64,000 nucleotides of DNA from Hymenobacter oligotrophus. GTDB taxonomy: Bacteria; Bacteroidota; Bacteroidia; Cytophagales; Hymenobacteraceae. The notes beneath the pieces were generated by a model that was not told where the DNA came from, searched no databases, and saw only the letters and a list, made by a program, of their open reading frames with translations. Numbering within the stretch: the first letter of the stretch is position 1; each line of letters begins with the position of its first letter. Both the position numbers and the translations under genes were made by a program. This document shows positions 61,076 to 64,000 of the stretch, piece after piece. Where the stretch lies: contig NZ_CP032317.1 in the NCBI RefSeq assembly GCF_003574965.1, positions 3,596,001 through 3,660,000 of the forward strand, written 5' to 3'.

Positions 61076-61374
61076 TGACGATGCTGCTCAACACCCAAAC
61101 CTGGGAGTTTTGGCGCATGGCCTTGGGGCTTGTGTTGCTGGCCGTGGCGGGGCCGATGCTGCTGGGCGGGCTAGCCTATTGGCTGCTGAAACGCCAGTAC
61201 CCGCTGTACCGGGCCAACCCCTGGCCCAGCCTGTTGGGTGCGGTGGTGCTCAATGCAATTGGGCCGAAGTTTTTGCCAATGGCTACCAGCAGCTTTTTTA
61301 TGATTTTGGGGATGATAGCCTTGCCGCTCGCTGGAGGGGCCCTGGGTTACTTCTGGGTGCGCCGGCCCGTCTGA
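61075..61374 (+). CDS. Small hypothetical membrane protein coupled to the hydrolase
   Basis: The 99-residue protein has three predicted membrane helices (ALGLVLLAVAGPMLLGGLAYWLL, LLGAVVLNAIGPKFLPM, SSFFMILGMIALPLAGGALGYFWV). I do not recognise the family. It overlaps the hydrolase stop by one base, so the two are expressed together and may cooperate. A 25-bp hairpin follows. Confidence 0.65.
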   Translation: MTMLLNTQTWEFWRMALGLVLLAVAGPMLLGGLAYWLLKRQYPLYRANPWPSLLGAVVLNAIGPKFLPMATSSFFMILGMIALPLAGGALGYFWVRRPV

Positions 61375-61398
61375 TGTAAGGCACCGCAGGAATTTCTA

Positions 61399-61464
61399 GT
61401 ACTCCGTATCGGGCGGCTCCGGCCTTGGTGCATGCCAAAGCCGGAGCCGCCCGATACGGAGTAC
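61399..61464. terminator. 25-bp perfect hairpin between convergent genes
   Basis: The arms 61399-61423 and 61440-61464 are perfectly complementary and start and end with GTACTCCG/CGGAGTAC. The 16-nt loop CTTGGTGCATGCCAAA has its own TTGG/CCAA pairing. There is no T-run. Confidence 0.75.
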
Positions 61465-61524
61465 CGCTACCTTAGGAAGTGCGCAATCTCGTGGCTTTTG
61501 TTGGTGTTGTAGCCGCCCGGGCAA

Positions 61525-62652
61525 TTACTTTATGGTAAAAGTGAAAGGCAGTACTACAAAGCTGCGTACGGGCAGATCCCGCTCCAACGCCGGGTGCATG
61601 GGTTTCATCAGCGCCGTTACACGCAGGGCCTCGGCATCCAGCTCCGGTGAAACCGACTGGATAACGGTGGCATTGCTGAGTTGGCCGGCCTCGTCTACCT
61701 CTACCAGTACCTTCACTTCGCCCTGCGTTTGGCGACGCAACGCCCCAGTGGGGTAACGCATGTTTTTCGCCATAAACCCAAACTGTTCTTCCTTGCCGCC
61801 CACAGGCACTGCCGGCTCGCTCGGAAACAAGTGCACGTAGGGCAGCAACTCCGCGCTGCCCGTTGTGCCATTCAGCACCACTGGCACCACAACCGACCCT
61901 GCTGCGGGTTTGCCCTTTTGCTGCGCCGGCTGCCATGCATGGGTCGGCTTAAACGCGGCCCCCGCTGCGTCGAGTAGCTCTTGCAACTCGCGCTTGGTTT
62001 GGCCATTGGTAGCAAGCTGAGCCTTGGCTCCGAAGCCAGATAGCGGCCTGGCCGCAATTAGCTGGCCGTGCTCGTTCACGTCCGCTTGCACAAACACCAG
62101 CATCGAGGCTTTCTGCCGACGGGCTGCTTCCGGATAATTTAGGTTGCTTTTCAGATGAGCCTCCAACGCAGCTTGCCCGCCCACGGGCTTGGGCGGATAC
62201 ACCTCGGGAGCTGTGCGCGGACCGGCTGGCGGCAGCGGCGGGAGCCGGAACGTAATGGGCAGATTATAAGAGACCGGCACCGCCCGGCCCACTTGCCGGC
62301 CCGGCTCCCAAGCCGGCATTAGTTTGATTACCCGAACTGCCTCGTCGTTGAGCAATGGGTGCGGACCTTTCACAACGGTCACGTTTTCCAGAGTGCCGGT
62401 TTCGCTCACCACGAAGTTGACAAACACTTTGCCCTCGATGCGCTGCCTGAGAGCTTCCTCCGGGTATCTGAGGTTCTGACCCAGATACTCCCACATGGCG
62501 TCCATACCTCCCCGAAAATAGGGCTGTTGCTCCACAACGGTGTACACCGCGTTGCGCGTCGTTGTCCCCGATGCGCCGGAGTTAACTGATTGACCTAGGG
62601 CGGCAAAAGTCACGAACAACCCAGCACCGCAGAATAGAGAACGTAATAACAT
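61525..62652 (-). CDS. Exported protein with three TonB C-terminal domains
   Basis: The 375-residue protein has a signal peptide (LFCGAGLFVTFAALGQ) and three TonB_C-like domains in tandem: about 45-130 (YLGQNLRYPEEALRQRIEGKVFVNFVVSETGTLENVTVVKGPHPLLNDEAVRVIKLMPAWEPGRQVG), about 150-240 (LKSNLNYPEAARRQKASMLVFVQADVNEHGQL) and about 290-375 (MAKNMRYPTGALRRQTQGEVKVLVEVDEAGQLSNATVIQSVSPELDAEALRVTALMKPM). A normal TonB has one such domain plus an inner membrane anchor and Pro-rich span, which are absent. It may bind TonB boxes or peptidoglycan in the periplasm. The ATG at 62652 lies only a few bases after the asd terminator. Confidence 0.8.
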   Translation of the reverse strand: MLLRSLFCGAGLFVTFAALGQSVNSGASGTTTRNAVYTVVEQQPYFRGGMDAMWEYLGQNLRYPEEALRQRIEGKVFVNFVVSETGTLENVTVVKGPHPLLNDEAVRVIKLMPAWEPGRQVGRAVPVSYNLPITFRLPPLPPAGPRTAPEVYPPKPVGGQAALEAHLKSNLNYPEAARRQKASMLVFVQADVNEHGQLIAARPLSGFGAKAQLATNGQTKRELQELLDAAGAAFKPTHAWQPAQQKGKPAAGSVVVPVVLNGTTGSAELLPYVHLFPSEPAVPVGGKEEQFGFMAKNMRYPTGALRRQTQGEVKVLVEVDEAGQLSNATVIQSVSPELDAEALRVTALMKPMHPALERDLPVRSFVVLPFTFTIK

Positions 62653-62664
62653 AGCCACAAAAAA

Positions 62665-62700
62665 AGCCCGGATACGCCAGCATTTGGGCATATCCGGGCT
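62665..62700 (-). terminator. Terminator of asd, adjacent to the TonB-domain gene start
   Basis: A 10-bp perfect stem AGCCCGGATA (62665-62674) / TATCCGGGCT (62691-62700), followed on the minus strand by seven T residues that end about 5 nt before the ATG at 62652. Confidence 0.85.
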
Positions 62701-62717
62701 CAAATTTTCACTCGAGC

Positions 62718-63713
62718 TTACTTAATCAGCCCTTGCCGGAGCATGTACTCGGCAATTTGCACGGCGTTGGTAGCGGCGCCTTTGCGCAGGTTGTCGGCTA
62801 CCACCCACATGTTCAGCGTGTTCGGCTGCGATTCGTCGCGGCGCAGGCGGCCTACCAGCACGGCGTCTTTGCCGTGGGCATCTTTGGGCATGGGGTAGCG
62901 GTTGTTGACCGGGTCGTCAACCACCTCTACGCCTTCGGTGGCTTCGAGCAGGCGGCGCACTTCGCCTAGGTCGAAGTCGCGGGCAAACTCCACGTTCACC
63001 GACTCGGAGTGGCCGCCGATTACCGGAATGCGCACCGTGGTGGCCGTAACGCGAATCGTGTCGTCACCCATAATCTTCTTGGTCTCCTTCACCATTTTCA
63101 TCTCCTCTTTGGTGTAGCCGTTGTCCTCGAACACGTCAATGTGCGGCAGCACGTTCAGGTCGATGGGGTGGGGGTAAGCCTTGGAGGTTACCTCGCCGCC
63201 GGCGCGCTCCTGCATCAGCTGATCCACGGCTTTTTTGCCAGTGCCGGTTACGCTTTGATAGGTGCTCACCACCACGCGCTCCACTTTGTAGGCCTCGTGC
63301 AGCTTGCTCAGGGCCAATACCATCTGAATAGTGGAGCAGTTGGGGTTGGCAATAATCTTGTCCTCCGGCGTGAGCACGTGAGCGTTTACCTCGGGCACCA
63401 CTAGTTTCTTGGTGGGGTCCATACGCCAGGCCGAGGAGTTGTCGATTACCACGGTGCCTACTTCAGCAAAGCGCGGCGCCAACTCTTTCGACACCGAGCC
63501 ACCGGCCGAGAAAATGGCCACGGCCGGGCGGGCGGCAATGGCATCGTCCATGCTTACCACCGCAAACGGCTGGCCTTTGAAATGAATGGTTTGGCCCACC
63601 GATTTCTCGGAAGCCACGGGCAGCAACTCGGTTACCGGAAAATTGCGCTCTTCGAGCACTTTAAGCATCTGGCCACCCACAAGGCCGGTGGCGCCTACTA
63701 CGGCTACTTTCAT
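62718..63713 (-). CDS. asd: Aspartate-semialdehyde dehydrogenase
   Basis: The 331-residue enzyme reduces aspartyl phosphate to aspartate semialdehyde for lysine, diaminopimelate, threonine and methionine synthesis. Motifs: NADP-binding VAVVGATGLVGGQMLKVLEER, phosphate-site GGSVSKELAPRFAEVGTVVIDNSSAWRMD, active-site Cys in IANPNCSTIQM, and VTGTGKKAVDQL, then PVIGGHSESVNVEF with the catalytic histidine. The length matches the family. It is divergent from the secreted protein gene at 63807. Confidence 0.97.
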   Translation of the reverse strand: MKVAVVGATGLVGGQMLKVLEERNFPVTELLPVASEKSVGQTIHFKGQPFAVVSMDDAIAARPAVAIFSAGGSVSKELAPRFAEVGTVVIDNSSAWRMDPTKKLVVPEVNAHVLTPEDKIIANPNCSTIQMVLALSKLHEAYKVERVVVSTYQSVTGTGKKAVDQLMQERAGGEVTSKAYPHPIDLNVLPHIDVFEDNGYTKEEMKMVKETKKIMGDDTIRVTATTVRIPVIGGHSESVNVEFARDFDLGEVRRLLEATEGVEVVDDPVNNRYPMPKDAHGKDAVLVGRLRRDESQPNTLNMWVVADNLRKGAATNAVQIAEYMLRQGLIK

Positions 63714-63732
63714 ATTCAGTATCAGCGGAAAG

Positions 63733-63750
63733 CTGCTTTGGGCAAAGCAG
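63733..63750. promoter_or_regulatory. Palindrome CTGCTTTG-GG-CAAAGCAG between divergent genes
   Basis: A perfect 8-bp inverted repeat with a 2-bp centre, 20 bp upstream of the asd start and 26 bp before the -7 element of the divergent gene. It is a candidate operator. Confidence 0.4.
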
Positions 63751-63775
63751 AACGCAAAAGTCGTTAAAAGCGAAG

Positions 63776-63783
63776 TATTTTTG
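63776..63783 (+). promoter_or_regulatory. Promoter -7 element of the gene at 63807 (TATTTTTG)
   Basis: A perfect TAnnTTTG match 23 bp before the ATG. Confidence 0.55.
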
Positions 63784-63806
63784 GAGAATATCTATTGCTA
63801 TCCTCG

Positions 63807-64000
63807 ATGCTGCTACGCCTACTTTACTTGTTAGGGCTGGTGCTACTGACGTTGCCAGCTACCGCACAATTATCCGAGAGTTTTGCCGACGGCGACTTCA
63901 GTCAAAATCCTGCTTGGGCGGGCGACGCAGCCGCTTTTCAGGTAAACACGCAGCAACAGCTGCAAAGCAACGGGCCAGCGGTTACGGGTTCCCAAATTCA
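63807..64000 (+). CDS. Secreted protein (partial; lamin-tail/T9SS-type start)
   Basis: Only the first 64 codons are in the window. The signal peptide MLLRLLYLLGLVLLTLPATAQ is followed by LSESFADGDFSQNPAWAGDAAAFQVNTQQQLQSNG. This start is typical of large Bacteroidetes T9SS-exported proteins often annotated as lamin-tail-domain proteins (F-DGDF-X-NP-W-G). The C-terminus lies outside, so the sorting domain cannot be checked. Confidence 0.65.
   Translation, partial: MLLRLLYLLGLVLLTLPATAQLSESFADGDFSQNPAWAGDAAAFQVNTQQQLQSNGPAVTGSQI

Noticed and set aside
1-64000. Search for tRNA, rRNA, transposase, integrase and toxin-antitoxin genes
   Set aside because: Nothing convincing was seen by reading; short hairpins looked like terminators and no cloverleaf with a proper T-loop sequence was recognised.

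Overview
The window is a high-GC chromosomal segment from a member of the Bacteroidota, most likely a Hymenobacter-like cytophagale. Evidence: TAnnTTTG-type -7 promoter elements in front of many genes, gliding and type IX secretion (T9SS) hallmarks (GldB, SprB-type repeats, T9SS C-terminal sorting domains), FecR/STN/TonB receptor signalling genes, DUF4249, DUF6799 and DUF6150 proteins, and ribosomal protein THX. No rRNA, tRNA, CRISPR array, integrase or transposase was seen.

Layout. 1-7.2 kb: truncated porin-family gene, gldB, a GT4 glycosyltransferase, a minus-strand operon (ECF sigma factor, small partner protein, endonuclease III), two small conserved genes and an MFS exporter. 7.4-15.5 kb: an envelope signalling and uptake island on the plus strand (ECF sigma, GIN-domain lipoprotein, TonB-dependent receptor, DUF4249 lipoprotein, FecR anti-sigma, and a stand-alone STN domain fused to surface repeats). 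15.5-24.8 kb: an alpha/beta hydrolase lacking its nucleophile serine, a GNAT acetyltransferase, uvrA carrying an in-frame palindromic insertion, a TspO-like protein, tpiA, a DUF6150 protein and prmA. 25-37.5 kb: a T9SS beta-propeller protein, a TPR histidine kinase with a LuxR-type response regulator, and a 7.6-kb SprB-repeat/LamG adhesin gene. 37.8-45.8 kb: a 1,792-residue exported protein, plsY, periplasmic beta-carbonic anhydrase and a DUF2490 protein. 45.9-51.9 kb: an M20 dipeptidase, four minus-strand porin-family paralogues and a PagL-like lipid A deacylase. 52-64 kb: THX, pyrD, yifB, gmhA, an MsbA-like ABC transporter, a Wzi-like protein, a hydrolase with a small membrane protein, a three-domain TonB protein, asd and the start of a secreted protein gene.

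Most notable observations. (1) The palindrome CCTAGG occurs about 80 times, in all reading contexts and between genes, like the highly iterated palindromes of cyanobacteria, but is absent from about 6.7 kb of the adhesin gene. (2) The response regulator and the adhesin promoters share a dyad CGCAT-N4-ATGCG at exactly the same distance (31.5 bp) from the -7 element, which suggests a dedicated HK-RR-adhesin regulon. (3) A palindromic repeat sits in frame inside uvrA. (4) A 20-bp remnant of a T9SS gene tail lies just after the adhesin stop. (5) Very long perfect hairpins (35 and 25 bp) lie at gene ends.
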